Shown: positions 41,496-50,554 of the stretch, piece after piece
How positions within the stretch are numbered: position 1 is the first letter of the stretch
How the letters are laid out: each line of letters opens with the position of its first letter
Assembly: GCF_036375055.1 (NCBI RefSeq)
Contig: NZ_DASUSQ010000017.1
Location: 1-64,000, forward strand
Direction: 5' to 3'
Length of the DNA stretch: 64,000 nucleotides
From: Umezawaea sp036375055
GTDB taxonomy: Bacteria > Actinomycetota > Actinomycetes > Mycobacteriales > Pseudonocardiaceae
Program-made: the position numbers and the translations under genes
The notes under the pieces: generated by a model
Seen by the model: only the letters and a program-made list of their open reading frames with translations
Told to the model about the DNA's origin: nothing
Databases searched by the model: none

Positions 41496-42647
41496 TCACC
41501 ACGAATCGACGACGTGGGTGGCGATGTGGTCGAGGTTCCAGTCGTCGCCCAGCCCCGGCAGGGTGGGCAGGGCGACGAGACCGTCCTCGTCCAACTCGTC
41601 CACGATCGAGTGCAGGTGCGGTGGGACCAGGTCGAAGTCGACGTGCGGGTGCAGCAGGCCCCGCTCGTACCACCGGCTCGCGTCGGAGGCGCCGAGCAGC
41701 GCCAGGCTCGCCGAGCCGTTGCCGTGGACCTCGCAGTCCACCCCGAACGACTCGGCCAGGTGCAGGACCTTGAGCACGGGCGTGATCCCCCCGCACCCGT
41801 TGGCGCCCGCCCGGAGGATGTCGCAGGCCCCGGAGGAGACCCACTCCGCGCGGGTCATGTGCTTGCCCCACGCCACCTCCGGGCCGATCACCGGGATGTC
41901 GAGCTGCTCGGCCAGCCAGCGGTACGACCCGACCGACGCCTCCTCCATGGGCTCCTCGAACCAGGAGAAGCCCAGCCGCTGCACGGCCCGGCCCAGCTCC
42001 AGCGCCTCGGTCCTGCGGTACCAGTGGTTCGCGTCCAGCATCAGCTCGACGTCGGGGCCGACGGCGTCGCGCACCGCCTCGCACGCCTCGACGTCCATCC
42101 GCACGCTGGGCGCGCCCGGCACCGGCGGCATCCAGGTGTGCAGCTTGATCGCCCGGTACCCCAGCCCCACCAGGCGCTTCGCGAACGCCGCGTAGTCCTG
42201 CGGCGTGGCGAGCCCGCCCGGCGTGGTGTCGCCGCACATCGTGCTGGCGTAGGCCGGAACCCGGTCGCGGGCACCGCCCAGCAGCTTCCACACCGGCAGG
42301 TCGACCCGGCGTCCGACGAGGTCCCAGAGCGCCTGGTCCACGTAGCCGAGCGCCCGGTCGGTGAACCCGCCGTGCGCGCCCCGCTGGCGGTGCGCCATCT
42401 CGCGCCAGAGCCGCTCCCGGTCCCACGGGTCCTGGTCGAGCAGCACCGGGCGGACGTGCTTGTCCAGCACGGCGGGCCGCACCTGGTCGGGCTGCACCTG
42501 GCAGTACCCGGTCACCCCGTCGGCGTCGGTGATCTCCAGCAGCGCCTCGCGCACCTCGTGCGGCTCGCTGGGGTGGCGGTGGCCCGCCTCGTCGACGGCG
42601 GTGTGCGCGGTGGTCGTGAACACCCGGACCCGGATCGACCTGATCAC
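41496..42647 (-). CDS. Enolase-superfamily (mandelate racemase/muconate lactonizing) enzyme, probably sugar-acid dehydratase
   Basis: A 383-residue enzyme with an N-terminal capping domain and a TIM barrel. Metal ligands are in LMLDANHWY (Asp near 208), WFEEPM (Glu near 234) and IGPEVAWG (Glu near 260). The first catalytic strand reads AIKLHTW, a KxH form in place of KxK, and a barrel His is in CEVHGNGSASL near 309. The KxH motif argues for dehydration of an acid sugar rather than racemisation. Next to pectin lyases and a transporter, a galacturonate-derived acid is the likely substrate (inference). GTG start overlapping the binding-protein stop. Confidence 0.8.
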   Translation of the reverse strand: MIRSIRVRVFTTTAHTAVDEAGHRHPSEPHEVREALLEITDADGVTGYCQVQPDQVRPAVLDKHVRPVLLDQDPWDRERLWREMAHRQRGAHGGFTDRALGYVDQALWDLVGRRVDLPVWKLLGGARDRVPAYASTMCGDTTPGGLATPQDYAAFAKRLVGLGYRAIKLHTWMPPVPGAPSVRMDVEACEAVRDAVGPDVELMLDANHWYRRTEALELGRAVQRLGFSWFEEPMEEASVGSYRWLAEQLDIPVIGPEVAWGKHMTRAEWVSSGACDILRAGANGCGGITPVLKVLHLAESFGVDCEVHGNGSASLALLGASDASRWYERGLLHPHVDFDLVPPHLHSIVDELDEDGLVALPTLPGLGDDWNLDHIATHVVDSW

Positions 42648-43939
42648 TTCCGCTGCTCCCATTCCTTCTGGGCGTTGGTCAGCTTCTCCGCGAGCCCCTT
42701 GAGGAAGTCCTGCGCGGACAGCTCCCCGAGCAGCACCTTCTGGTAGGCGGGCTCGCTGTCGGTCTTGGTGATCGAGGAGTACTCGGGCAGGTAGACCGGG
42801 GCGGGGACCAGCTTGGTGGCCGGGTCCTCCAGCACGCCCAGCGCCATCCGCACCGGCTGGTTGGCCTCGATCCACTTCTCCGACCGCACGTCGGTGTTGG
42901 CCGGGATCTGCCCCACCTTCTCGTTCCAGTAGCTGTTCGACTCCTGCGACACCAGGAACTCGACGAACTTCCAGGCCGCGTCGGTGTTCTTGCTCCCCTT
43001 GAAGACCGCGAACCCGTCGGTGGGGTTCGGCACGACGGTCTTCTTGCCCGACGGCCCCACCGGCAGGCTGATCGCGCCGACCTTGTCGGTGCCCAGCGCC
43101 TTGGTGACGTCGGAGTACGAGCCGAGGTTGTGGTGCATCATCGCGACCGAGCCACCGGTGAACTGGGCGACCATCTGCGTGTAGTTGTTGTTCACGTCCG
43201 CCTCGGGCGTGGCCTTCTTGTACAGCGAGGCGACCTTGCCCAGCAGTTCGGCGTTCGCGGGGTCGTCGACCGTGCTGGTCGTGCCCTCGAAGAACGACTC
43301 CACGCCGGAGTAGGCGTAGGTCTCGGTGAGGAGCTGGAACACCGAGCCCGCGCCGCCGCGGATCGTGTACCCGTAGCGGTTGGCGCCGAGGTCGGTCAGC
43401 TTCGTCGCCCGGTCGACCAGCTCGTCCCACGTGGTCGGCGGCGCCAGCCCCGCGGCCTCGAACCAGTCCTTGCGGAACCAGATCACGTCCAGGTTGCCCG
43501 ACGAGGGGGCCGAGTACAGCTTGCCGTCCGGCGCGGTCTGCCGCACGGTCTCGACCAGGCTCGGCAGCAGCTTCCCCTTCAGCGGACCGGAGTCGACGCG
43601 CTCGTCGAGCGGTTCGAGCGCGTCCTGCCCGACCAGGTTCGCCAGGTACGACGTGGTCACACCACCGACGTCCGGCACCGACCCGCCCGCTATGGCGGTG
43701 TCGTACTTCTGCTGCACGGACGCGCTGGGGATGCCGACGTACTCGACCTCGATGGTCGGGTTCTTCGCCTCGAACCGCTTGATGAGCTCCTCGTAGATCG
43801 GCGTCCGTCCGGGTCCGCCGTTGTTGTCCCAGAACGTGATCGTGGCGTTGCCACCACCGCTGCCCCCGCCCGCGTCCGAACAGCCCGCGAGCGCGAGGCC
43901 GAGGGACAGGACGACCGCTGCCGCGCGACGGATTCTCAT
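42644..43939 (-). CDS. Extracellular solute-binding lipoprotein, family 1 (oligosaccharide)
   Basis: A 431-residue binding lipoprotein of a CUT1 sugar importer. The lipobox is LALAGCSD (Cys about 20); the mature protein has the ITFWDNNGGPGRTPIYEELIKRFE opening, SAPSSGNLDVIWFRKDWFEAAGL and WKFVEFLVSQESNSYWNEKVGQIP blocks. Likely ligand is oligogalacturonide, from the flanking lyases. Its transcript start is odd: the gene lies directly behind a TnpB insertion that separates it from its permease genes, and the usual ribosome site is reduced to TTGGGG. Expression may now depend on read-through of the element. Confidence 0.88.
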   Translation of the reverse strand: MRIRRAAAVVLSLGLALAGCSDAGGGSGGGNATITFWDNNGGPGRTPIYEELIKRFEAKNPTIEVEYVGIPSASVQQKYDTAIAGGSVPDVGGVTTSYLANLVGQDALEPLDERVDSGPLKGKLLPSLVETVRQTAPDGKLYSAPSSGNLDVIWFRKDWFEAAGLAPPTTWDELVDRATKLTDLGANRYGYTIRGGAGSVFQLLTETYAYSGVESFFEGTTSTVDDPANAELLGKVASLYKKATPEADVNNNYTQMVAQFTGGSVAMMHHNLGSYSDVTKALGTDKVGAISLPVGPSGKKTVVPNPTDGFAVFKGSKNTDAAWKFVEFLVSQESNSYWNEKVGQIPANTDVRSEKWIEANQPVRMALGVLEDPATKLVPAPVYLPEYSSITKTDSEPAYQKVLLGELSAQDFLKGLAEKLTNAQKEWEQRK

Positions 43940-43953
43940 CGAAACCCCAATCG

Positions 43954-45090
43954 GTGGATACCCCGGTCTTCAAGCCGAGGAGGAGTCGATCTGCGGATGG
44001 TGCAGCTGGGTCCCGGGTCCGGAGTGGACGGGCGACACCGGTCGCCGCCGATGGGCCGGGTGGTCCGCGGGGCGTGTCGGGGGCGGTGGTGGAGCGTGCG
44101 CACCGCGACCGCCTCTACCCCGACCAGGAGCGAGCGGTGGGGTCGTCGCGGACGTTCGGCTGCGTCCGGCTGGTCTGCAACCGGGCGTTGGAGGTCCGCA
44201 CCACCGCGTGGAGCCAGGAGCGGCGGCGGGTCGGTTGCGGCGACACGTCGGCGTCGATCACCGCGGGGAAGCGGACCGACGAACTCGGTGTTCCGAACGA
44301 GGTGTCCCCGCTGCCGTCGCAGCAGTGCCCGCGGCACCAGCAGGTGGCCGTGTCGCGGGACCCGGCCGGTCGGTGGCACGCGTCGATGCTGGTCGAGACC
44401 AGCATCGGCCACCTCGCACCGCTGACGACCGCGATCGGCGTCGACGCCGGGCTCACGCCCCTGCTGACCCCGTCCACCGGGGAGGCGATCGCCAACCCGA
44501 GGCAGGAGCGCCGCGAGCGGGTGGCGTCGGCCCGTGCGCGACGGGACCCGGCTCGCGAGGCCAAGGGCTCCGACAACCGGGACGAGGCTCGCACCGCGGT
44601 GGCCCGCGTGCACGCCCGGATCGCCGGCAGGCGGCGGGATCCGCCGCGCAGGCCGACCGCTCGACTCGTTCGTGGGAACCCGGCGATCGTGGTCGAGGAC
44701 CTCGCGGTCCGCAACACGGTCCGCAACCGCTCCTCGGCCCGCGCCATCAGCGACGCGTCCTGGTCGGGGGTCCGGTCCGTGCTGACCCGCGAAGCCGCCT
44801 GGTGCGGCCGCACGGTGATCGCGGTGGACCGGTGGCACCCCTCCGGCAAGACCTGCTCGCGATGCCGGCGCGTGCTCGACACGCCGCCTTCGGGCGTGCG
44901 GGAGTGGACCTGTCCCGGTCGCGGTGAGGTCCACGACCGGGACGTCACCGCCGCACGGGACATCCCGGCCGCCGGACGGGCGGTCGCTGCCCGCGGGGAC
45001 GGAGTCGGACCGAACCGGTGCCAGTGGTCGGTGGGGCATCTGTCGGAACCTCCCTTCCGGGGGAGAGGAAACAGGAACCGTTCGCTGTGA
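43954..45090 (+). pseudogene. tnpB: Degenerate TnpB (RuvC-like RNA-guided nuclease family)
   Basis: The open frame of 378 codons matches TnpB. It retains the RuvC Asp in IGVDAGL, Glu in IVVEDLAV and Asp in HDRDVTAARDI. However, the zinc finger is CSRC...CPGRG, having lost the fourth Cys, the usual NAA after HDRD is TAA, and about 70 residues of the helical recognition part are missing between QQCPRHQQ and VAVSRDPAGRWH. The first ~45 codons are not TnpB-like. It is thus most likely inactive. An alternative is that it is a working, shortened variant; the lost Cys argues against this. Confidence 0.75.
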
Positions 45091-45129
45091 GGGGATGGGA
45101 ATCCCCGCCTTTCCGGGGGAGGACGTCAA
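45091..45129 (+). ncRNA. Possible omega RNA 3' end of the TnpB element
   Basis: In TnpB elements a guide RNA spans the end of tnpB and the right end, stopping at the element boundary. Here the hairpin TCCCCG / CGGGGGA (45102-45120) and terminal GGACGTCAA fit that place, so the natural guide would read the adjoining permease 3' end. Whether it is made is unknown, and the upstream limit is not defined. Confidence 0.35.
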
Positions 45130-46010
45130 CCCTTGACCGCCCCTGCGCTCAGTCCCTGCACCAGGAACCGCTGGACGACGGCGAACACGAGCACGACCGG
45201 CACCGCGGCGACCACGCCGCCCGCCGCCAGCGCCCCGAAGTCGGTGTTGAACTCGCCGAGCGCGTAGCTGAGCCCGACCGGCAGGGTGAACTTGTCCTGC
45301 CTGCTCGCGAACATCAGCGCGAACAGGAAGTTGTTCCACGCCCCGATGAACGCGAACGACCCGACGGCGACCAGCGCGGGCCGCAGCAGGGGCAGGGTGA
45401 TCGCGAAGAACGCGCGCGGCCTGGAGCAGCCGTCGACCATCGCGGCCTCCTCCAGCTCCACCGGGATGTTGCGCACGAACCCGCTCATCAGGATCAGCGC
45501 CAGCGGGAGCTGGAAGGCGGTGTCGGCGATGATCAGGCCGGTGAGGCTGTTGAGCAGACCCGCGTTCTTGAAGATCACGAACAGCGGGATGAGCATCATC
45601 GCGCCGGGGACGAACTGGGTGCACAGCAGCGCGAGCAGGAACACCCGCTGGCCGCGGAACCGGAAGCGCGCCAGCGCGTAGCCGCCCATCAGCGCCAGCA
45701 CGCTCACCACGCCGAGCGTGCCGACGGCCACGACGAGGCTGTTGGCGAAGAACACCCCGAACCCGAGGCCGTTCCACACCGTGTCGAAGTGCTCGAACGT
45801 GATCGGCCACGGCACCAGCGCCGTCGACCCGGTGGGGCGGAAGGCGAAGACGAGCATCCAGTAGAACGGCACCAGCGTGAACAGCAGGTACAGGCCCAGC
45901 GGCAGGTACAGCCGCCAGCTCCGGCCCGGCTCGCCGCGGCGCTTCGGGCGCGGCGGGGTGTTCCGGCTGGGCGGGTCGACCTCGACCCGCCTGATGAGGG
46001 TCTCGGTCAT
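45126..46010 (-). CDS. Carbohydrate ABC transporter permease (MalG type)
   Basis: A 294-residue CUT1 permease with six membrane helices. The EAA coupling motif is visible as VELEEAAMVDGCSRPRAFFAITLPLLRPA (near 194-222). The start ATG overlaps the stop of the MalF-type gene (ATGA). Its stop codon lies at the very edge of the TnpB element, which separates it from the binding-protein gene of the same transporter. No ATPase gene is nearby, so a shared MsiK-type ATPase is presumably used. Confidence 0.9.
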   Translation of the reverse strand: MTETLIRRVEVDPPSRNTPPRPKRRGEPGRSWRLYLPLGLYLLFTLVPFYWMLVFAFRPTGSTALVPWPITFEHFDTVWNGLGFGVFFANSLVVAVGTLGVVSVLALMGGYALARFRFRGQRVFLLALLCTQFVPGAMMLIPLFVIFKNAGLLNSLTGLIIADTAFQLPLALILMSGFVRNIPVELEEAAMVDGCSRPRAFFAITLPLLRPALVAVGSFAFIGAWNNFLFALMFASRQDKFTLPVGLSYALGEFNTDFGALAAGGVVAAVPVVLVFAVVQRFLVQGLSAGAVKG

Positions 46011-46927
46011 CGTCGGCTCCCGAACTTGGACACCCGCAGGTAGAGGATCGAGAAGAACAGCAGGATCACGAAGCCCACGACCGTCAGCGCCGAGCCGTAG
46101 CCGAAGTCGTGGGAGTCCACGGCCTTGCGCGCGACGTACAGCGGCAGCGTGGTCGTCTGGTTGGCGGGACCGCCGCCGGTGAGGGTGTAGATCAGGTCGA
46201 CGTTGTTGAACTCCCACACCGCGCGCAGCAGCGTGGACAGCACGATCGCGTCGCGCAGGTGGGGGAGCGTGACGCTGAGGAACCGCTGCCACCGGTTCGC
46301 GCCGTCCACGGACGCCGCCTCGTAGAGGTCCTTCGGGATCGTCTGGAGGTCGGCGAGCAGCAGGATGGCGAAGAACGGCACACCGCGCCACAGCTCGGCG
46401 ACCACCGTGGCGGCGAAGACCGTGTCCGGGTTGCCCAGCACCGACGTGCCGTGGTCGCCGATCCCGAGGTTCGCCAGCTCCTGGAACACCCCGGTGGACG
46501 GGTTGTACAGCAGGATCCAGATGCCGGTGGTCAGCACGCCGGACACCGCCCACGGGGAGAACACCAGCGACCGCGCCACGGCCCGGCCGATGAAGGTCTC
46601 GTTGACGATCAGCGCGAGCGCGAGGCCCAGCAGGAGTTGCAGCCCGACCTGCACGACGACCCACTTGGCGCTGAACAGCAGGCTCTGCCAGAACAGCGGG
46701 TCGTCGGTGAGCATCCGGTGGAAGTTGTCCAGCCCGGCGAAGCCGTTCTTCCACGGCTGCGTCACGTTGTAGCGCTGGAGGCTGTAGTAGACGACGCTGC
46801 CGATCGGGTAGACCAGGAACGCCGCGAGCACGGCCACCGTCGGCAGGATCAGCGCGTACGGCGCCCACTCGCGCCGCTTGCGGCGGCGCGGCGGTGTCGG
46901 CAGCGGCCGGGTCGCCAGTGCCGTCAC
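46007..46927 (-). CDS. Carbohydrate ABC transporter permease (MalF type)
   Basis: A 306-residue CUT1 permease. A basic cytosolic N-terminus (PTPPRRRKRREW) precedes six helices; the EAA loop is LYEAASVDGANRWQRFLSVTLPHLRDA near 205-231. GTG start overlaps the stop of the PL1-CE8 enzyme gene (GTGA), an unusual translational coupling of an exported enzyme with a membrane transporter. Confidence 0.9.
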   Translation of the reverse strand: MTALATRPLPTPPRRRKRREWAPYALILPTVAVLAAFLVYPIGSVVYYSLQRYNVTQPWKNGFAGLDNFHRMLTDDPLFWQSLLFSAKWVVVQVGLQLLLGLALALIVNETFIGRAVARSLVFSPWAVSGVLTTGIWILLYNPSTGVFQELANLGIGDHGTSVLGNPDTVFAATVVAELWRGVPFFAILLLADLQTIPKDLYEAASVDGANRWQRFLSVTLPHLRDAIVLSTLLRAVWEFNNVDLIYTLTGGGPANQTTTLPLYVARKAVDSHDFGYGSALTVVGFVILLFFSILYLRVSKFGSRR

Positions 46928-49137
46928 GAGGGGTTCCACCCGTCGGTGCCCGCGAGGTAGGTCCGCACGGTGTGGCGGGCGGCGTCGGCCTCGGAGAGCT
47001 GCGGCCGGTCGGTGCCGGTGCCCGCGCCGGGTCCGGTGTTGCGGAACTCGGCGAAGCGGGCGTCGCGCCAGGAGAAGCCGGACATGTCGGTCCACGGCGC
47101 GGTCTTGACCGCGGCGGGCAGCACGGTGTCGCGGACGACGACCTGGGCGACGGCGTCGACGTCGCCGCCGGGGTGCCACGGCCTGCCCAGGTAGTAGGTG
47201 CGGGACTTCGCGGTGCTCACCACCGTGCTGTCGACGATGAGGAAGCCGAACGGGTTGTCGCGGCGGGTGCTGGCGGCGGTGAGGTAGCCGTTCGGGTCGC
47301 CGCCCCGGTCCAGCGCGGTGATGGTGGCGCGGTCGAAGACGGCGGTCGCGCGGCCGAACAGGAAGTCCACGTCGCCGCTGATCGAGCAGTTCCGGTAGTA
47401 CTGCCGCGCCCGCGTGCCGACGGCCGGGGTGTCGGCGTAGAGGGTGTCCTGGTGGCCGAGGAAGGTCACGCGGTCGAACAGCATCCGGTCGCCGGTGGCC
47501 TTCACCGCGACGGCCTGCGTGGCGGTGATCTCCGGGTGCTTCGCGCGGTCGAACGAGTTGCGGAACGTCAGGTCGCGGGCGGTGAAGTCGGTGGCCGCCA
47601 GCGTCGCCGTGGCGCTGCCGGTCGTGCCGTAGGTGCTGCCGTCCGGCTTCCTGGTGCCGCTCGCGTTGTCGTAGTCGATGACCACGTCGGACGCCCGGCC
47701 GGTGGAGCCGCGCAGCACGAGGCCCTTCTTGCTCGCGGGCACGGTGATCACCTCGCGGTAGACGCCCGGCTGGAGGGTGATCACCGCCCCGGCGGGGGCG
47801 GCGTCGATCGCCGACTGCACGGTCGCGAAGGAGCCGACGCCCTCGACCGAGACACCGGGGGGCCGGGCACCCGCCCGGAGGTGGGCGATCCGGTGCGCGG
47901 GTTCCAGCCCCCGGTCCAGCGCGGGCGTCCAGCCCGCGTCGGTGCCCAGCGCGGCGGTCGGGTTCGCGGCGTTGAACGCGGCCAGGAGGCTGGTCGGCCT
48001 GCCGTCGACGAGCGTCCCGCGCTCGGTCATCGCGGTGCCGCCCCAGTTGTGCACGGCCCGCTCGGGCCTCGCCCCGCCGCGGAACCGGAAGTGGTTGTTC
48101 TGCGCGTACAGCGCGGAGTTCACGCCGACGCCCCAGCTGTAGACGTGGTGCTCGCGCGGCTCGTAGAGGTTGTTGTAGACGTGGACCTGGCCGAACCGCA
48201 CCCTGGGCGCGCGTTCGCCGACGTCGCGGAAGACGTTGTGGTGCACCGACACGCGCAGCTTGCCGGGGTCGGTGGTCGAGGTGTTCGAGGACCCGATGAG
48301 CATCGTCTTGGCGTGGTCGGTGAAGAGGTTGCGCGACGCGGTGACCAGGTCGGAGCCGGTGGTGATGTCGAGCTGGCCGTCGTGGACCTGGTAGGGGCGT
48401 CCGAAGTGGACCGGTGCCGCGCTGTCCGGGTTCGGCTGGTCGGTGAAGGTGTTGCCGTCGACCCACACGTGCGTGGCCCGTTGCAGCGACACCGAGTCGT
48501 ACAGCGAGTTCCAGTTGCCGGGGGCCTCGCCGGGGGAGTTGTCGTTCGGGTCCCACCGGGGGAAGCAGTCGGCGGTGTCGCGGAAGGTCAGGTTGCGGAT
48601 GATCACGTTGTCCGCGCCGTGGACGCGCAGGCTGCCGCCGGTGATCCCGGCGCCCCCGCCCAGTCCGACGATCGTGGTGTTCGAGGTGACGGTCAGGCCG
48701 ATCGTGGCGCCCTGCTTGGCCGCCGACGCGGCGCGGGCGTCCTCCAGCGGCCCGGACGGGTCCTGGTCGCGACCCCAGACGGCCGGGTCGTACGCCGCCA
48801 GGTAGGCCTCCCGCGTGTAGCCGTCGACCGCGTGGTCCTCGCAGGTCAGGGGAGTGCCGTCGGCGGCGGTGTCGGCGTCGACCACCCCGGCGACGTAGAC
48901 GATCTTCGGCTCGGTGTCGGCCAGCGCGGCGACGAGTTCGGCCCGGTTCCGGACGGTGTGCACGTGCTCCGCCGTCGCCGCCGAGCCGCCGGTGGTGCCC
49001 GTCCCGCTGGACGCCCAGCCGTCCCCGGCGGGCAGCACCTGCCTGCCGAGGTCGGGTCCCGACGCGTTCGCGGCGGGCACGGCCACCGCTAACGCGCTCA
49101 TCGTGGACAACACGAGCGCACATCTCCTCAACCGCAT
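46924..49137 (-). CDS. Secreted pectate lyase (PL1) - pectin methylesterase (CE8) fusion
   Basis: A 737-residue bifunctional enzyme: signal peptide (about 1-25), PL1 beta-helix (about 30-420) and CE8 beta-helix (about 445-720). PL1 marks are VWVDGNTFTD, QLDITTGSDLVTASRN and RAPRVRFGQVHVYNN; CE8 marks are GHQDTLYAD (Gln/Asp), GDVDFLFG (catalytic Asp) and the Arg in YLGRPW. The CE8 part removes methyl esters and the PL1 part cleaves the freed polygalacturonate, so the fusion performs both steps. ATG at 49137 gives a clean signal peptide with AGGAAAGG upstream. First gene of the pectin operon. Confidence 0.9.
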   Translation of the reverse strand: MRLRRCALVLSTMSALAVAVPAANASGPDLGRQVLPAGDGWASSGTGTTGGSAATAEHVHTVRNRAELVAALADTEPKIVYVAGVVDADTAADGTPLTCEDHAVDGYTREAYLAAYDPAVWGRDQDPSGPLEDARAASAAKQGATIGLTVTSNTTIVGLGGGAGITGGSLRVHGADNVIIRNLTFRDTADCFPRWDPNDNSPGEAPGNWNSLYDSVSLQRATHVWVDGNTFTDQPNPDSAAPVHFGRPYQVHDGQLDITTGSDLVTASRNLFTDHAKTMLIGSSNTSTTDPGKLRVSVHHNVFRDVGERAPRVRFGQVHVYNNLYEPREHHVYSWGVGVNSALYAQNNHFRFRGGARPERAVHNWGGTAMTERGTLVDGRPTSLLAAFNAANPTAALGTDAGWTPALDRGLEPAHRIAHLRAGARPPGVSVEGVGSFATVQSAIDAAPAGAVITLQPGVYREVITVPASKKGLVLRGSTGRASDVVIDYDNASGTRKPDGSTYGTTGSATATLAATDFTARDLTFRNSFDRAKHPEITATQAVAVKATGDRMLFDRVTFLGHQDTLYADTPAVGTRARQYYRNCSISGDVDFLFGRATAVFDRATITALDRGGDPNGYLTAASTRRDNPFGFLIVDSTVVSTAKSRTYYLGRPWHPGGDVDAVAQVVVRDTVLPAAVKTAPWTDMSGFSWRDARFAEFRNTGPGAGTGTDRPQLSEADAARHTVRTYLAGTDGWNPS

Positions 49138-49515
49138 GGCGGTGTGCCTTTCCTGGTCGTGACAGAGGTCTGGACAACTCATTCCTGAGTTGTTCGGACC
49201 GGGGTTGATTCATGGATATGAACGCCGTCCAGACTGGTGAAACGAATATTACGAATGCGTGTGCTTTGCGTCAATGAATTGAGTCTCGATTCAGAGGTAT
49301 TCGATTTTTCGACAATTCATTCGACGCCATTCGAATCGAAGTCCGTCGAACGCGTTCAGCGGGTCGGTTCCGCCCGCGGGGCCGGGCGTCCGTCAGGGTG
49401 AAACCGTCTCGTGGGCGTGCCGCCGCTTCCCAATGGGGGCTTACGGTCGTGCCGGGTCGAGCCGTAGCCTTCGGTAGACCAATCACTGGGTACTCACCGG
49501 TAGCGAGGGGCGCGC
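49138..49515. promoter_or_regulatory. AT-richer divergent control region of the pectin locus
   Basis: These 378 bases are markedly less GC-rich than the rest (runs such as ATTCGATTTTTCGACAATTC). They hold a perfect inverted repeat ACAACTCA-TTCC-TGAGTTGT (49174-49193) 37 bases before the PL1-CE8 start and ACCAGTCTGGAC-like palindrome at 49227-49238 (minus). A direct repeat ACGAATATTACGAAT lies near 49242. No gene is present. Confidence 0.6.
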
Positions 49516-50529
49516 GTGGTCACGATCGCCGATGTGGCGCGACATGCCGGCGTCGCGCCGAGCACCGTGTCCTACGTCCTCACGGGCAGGCGGTCGATCT
49601 CGGCCGCGACCAAGGAACGGGTGCGCGCCAGCGTCCGGCTGCTCGGGTACCGCTCCTCGACGCCCACCCGCACCCCGACCGGTGCGGCGGCGGGCGTGCT
49701 GGCGATGGTCCTCCCGCTGCGGGACGGCATGAACATGCCCGTGGTGACGCAGTTCGTCATCGCGGTCGCCAGCGCCGCGCGGCGGCACGGGCAGGACGTG
49801 CTGCTGCTGACGGCCGACGAGGGCGCCGACGGGGTGCGGCGGATCGCCGACAGCGGCCGGGTCGACGGGCTGATCGTGATGGACGTCGAGATGCACGACG
49901 ACCGCGTGCCGGTGCTGCTCGAACTCGCCAGGCCCACCGTCCTCATCGGCGTGCCCGCCGACGCCACCGGACTCACCTGCGTGGACCTGGACTTCGCGGC
50001 GGCGGGCGCGCTGGGCGTCGACCACCTCGCTGACCTCGGCCACCGCAACCTCGCGCTGCTGGGCGCGCCCAGATCGGTCTACCGCAGGGACACCGGGTTC
50101 GCCCACCGCACGACGGCGGGCTTCAGCGCGGCGGCCATGCGGCGCGGCATCGCGATCACCACGTCACCGGTCGAGCACGACGCCCCGTCCGTGCGGCGGT
50201 TCGTCACCGAGCTGCTCCGCGACCACCCGTCGGTCACGGGTCTGGTGGTGCACAACGAGACCGCGCTGCCTCTGGTGGTCGAGTCCCTGCGCTCGCTCGG
50301 CCGCCGCATCCCCGAGGACGTCGCCGTGGTCGCGCTGTGCCCGGACGACGTCGCCGAGCGGACCAGCCCTCCGCTGACGTCGGTCAACATCCCGGCGGAC
50401 GAACTCGGGCACGAGGCGGTGGCGCTGCTGCGCCGCAAGCTCGACGGGGAACCGGTGCCCGCGCTCACCCTGCTGCCGCCGAGGCTGACCGACCGGGCCA
50501 GCGCCGAACGCGGACCGCTCGCCCCGTAG
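49516..50529 (+). CDS. LacI-family transcriptional regulator
   Basis: A 337-residue repressor: helix-turn-helix at residues 3-25 (TIADVARHAGVAPSTVSYVLTG), hinge RVRASVRLLGYRS and a periplasmic-binding-type effector domain (GLIVMDVEMHDDRVPVLLEL, HLADLGHRNLALLG). GTG start with GAGGGG before it. Divergent from the PL1-CE8 gene, so control of the pectin operon by an oligogalacturonide or related sugar is likely. It is not necessarily the regulator of the O1-O3 operators. Confidence 0.88.
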   Translation: MVTIADVARHAGVAPSTVSYVLTGRRSISAATKERVRASVRLLGYRSSTPTRTPTGAAAGVLAMVLPLRDGMNMPVVTQFVIAVASAARRHGQDVLLLTADEGADGVRRIADSGRVDGLIVMDVEMHDDRVPVLLELARPTVLIGVPADATGLTCVDLDFAAAGALGVDHLADLGHRNLALLGAPRSVYRRDTGFAHRTTAGFSAAAMRRGIAITTSPVEHDAPSVRRFVTELLRDHPSVTGLVVHNETALPLVVESLRSLGRRIPEDVAVVALCPDDVAERTSPPLTSVNIPADELGHEAVALLRRKLDGEPVPALTLLPPRLTDRASAERGPLAP

Positions 50530-50534
50530 CGCCC

Positions 50535-50552
50535 TCGGACCGATCGGTCCGA
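50535..50552. terminator. Palindrome between convergent lacI and phosphatase genes
   Basis: TCGGACCGATCGGTCCGA is a perfect 18-base palindrome that folds as a 7-bp hairpin with a GATC loop, positioned between the two stops. It could terminate both transcripts weakly or be a binding site. Confidence 0.45.
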
Positions 50553-50554
50553 CG

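Larger units (their letters stand above)
43940..45129 (+). mobile_element. TnpB-type (IS1341/IS605-like) insertion within the pectin operon
   Basis: The element lies between the binding-protein start and the MalG-like permease stop, in opposite orientation to the operon. Its left side carries GGATACCCCGGTCTTCAAGCCG and its right side GGGAATCCCCGCC followed by a CGGGGGA hairpin arm and GGACGTCAA. Both are the end structures usual for TnpB-only elements of actinomycetes. No TnpA tyrosine transposase is present, so it would need one in trans. There are no target duplications, as expected. Exact ends are approximate. Confidence 0.75.

Noticed and set aside
46007..49213. A 1068-codon minus-strand frame reading through the PL1-CE8 gene into the MalF permease
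   Set aside because: The upstream part is Arg/Gly/Pro-rich shadow translation of the pectinase gene; only the part from 46927 is permease.
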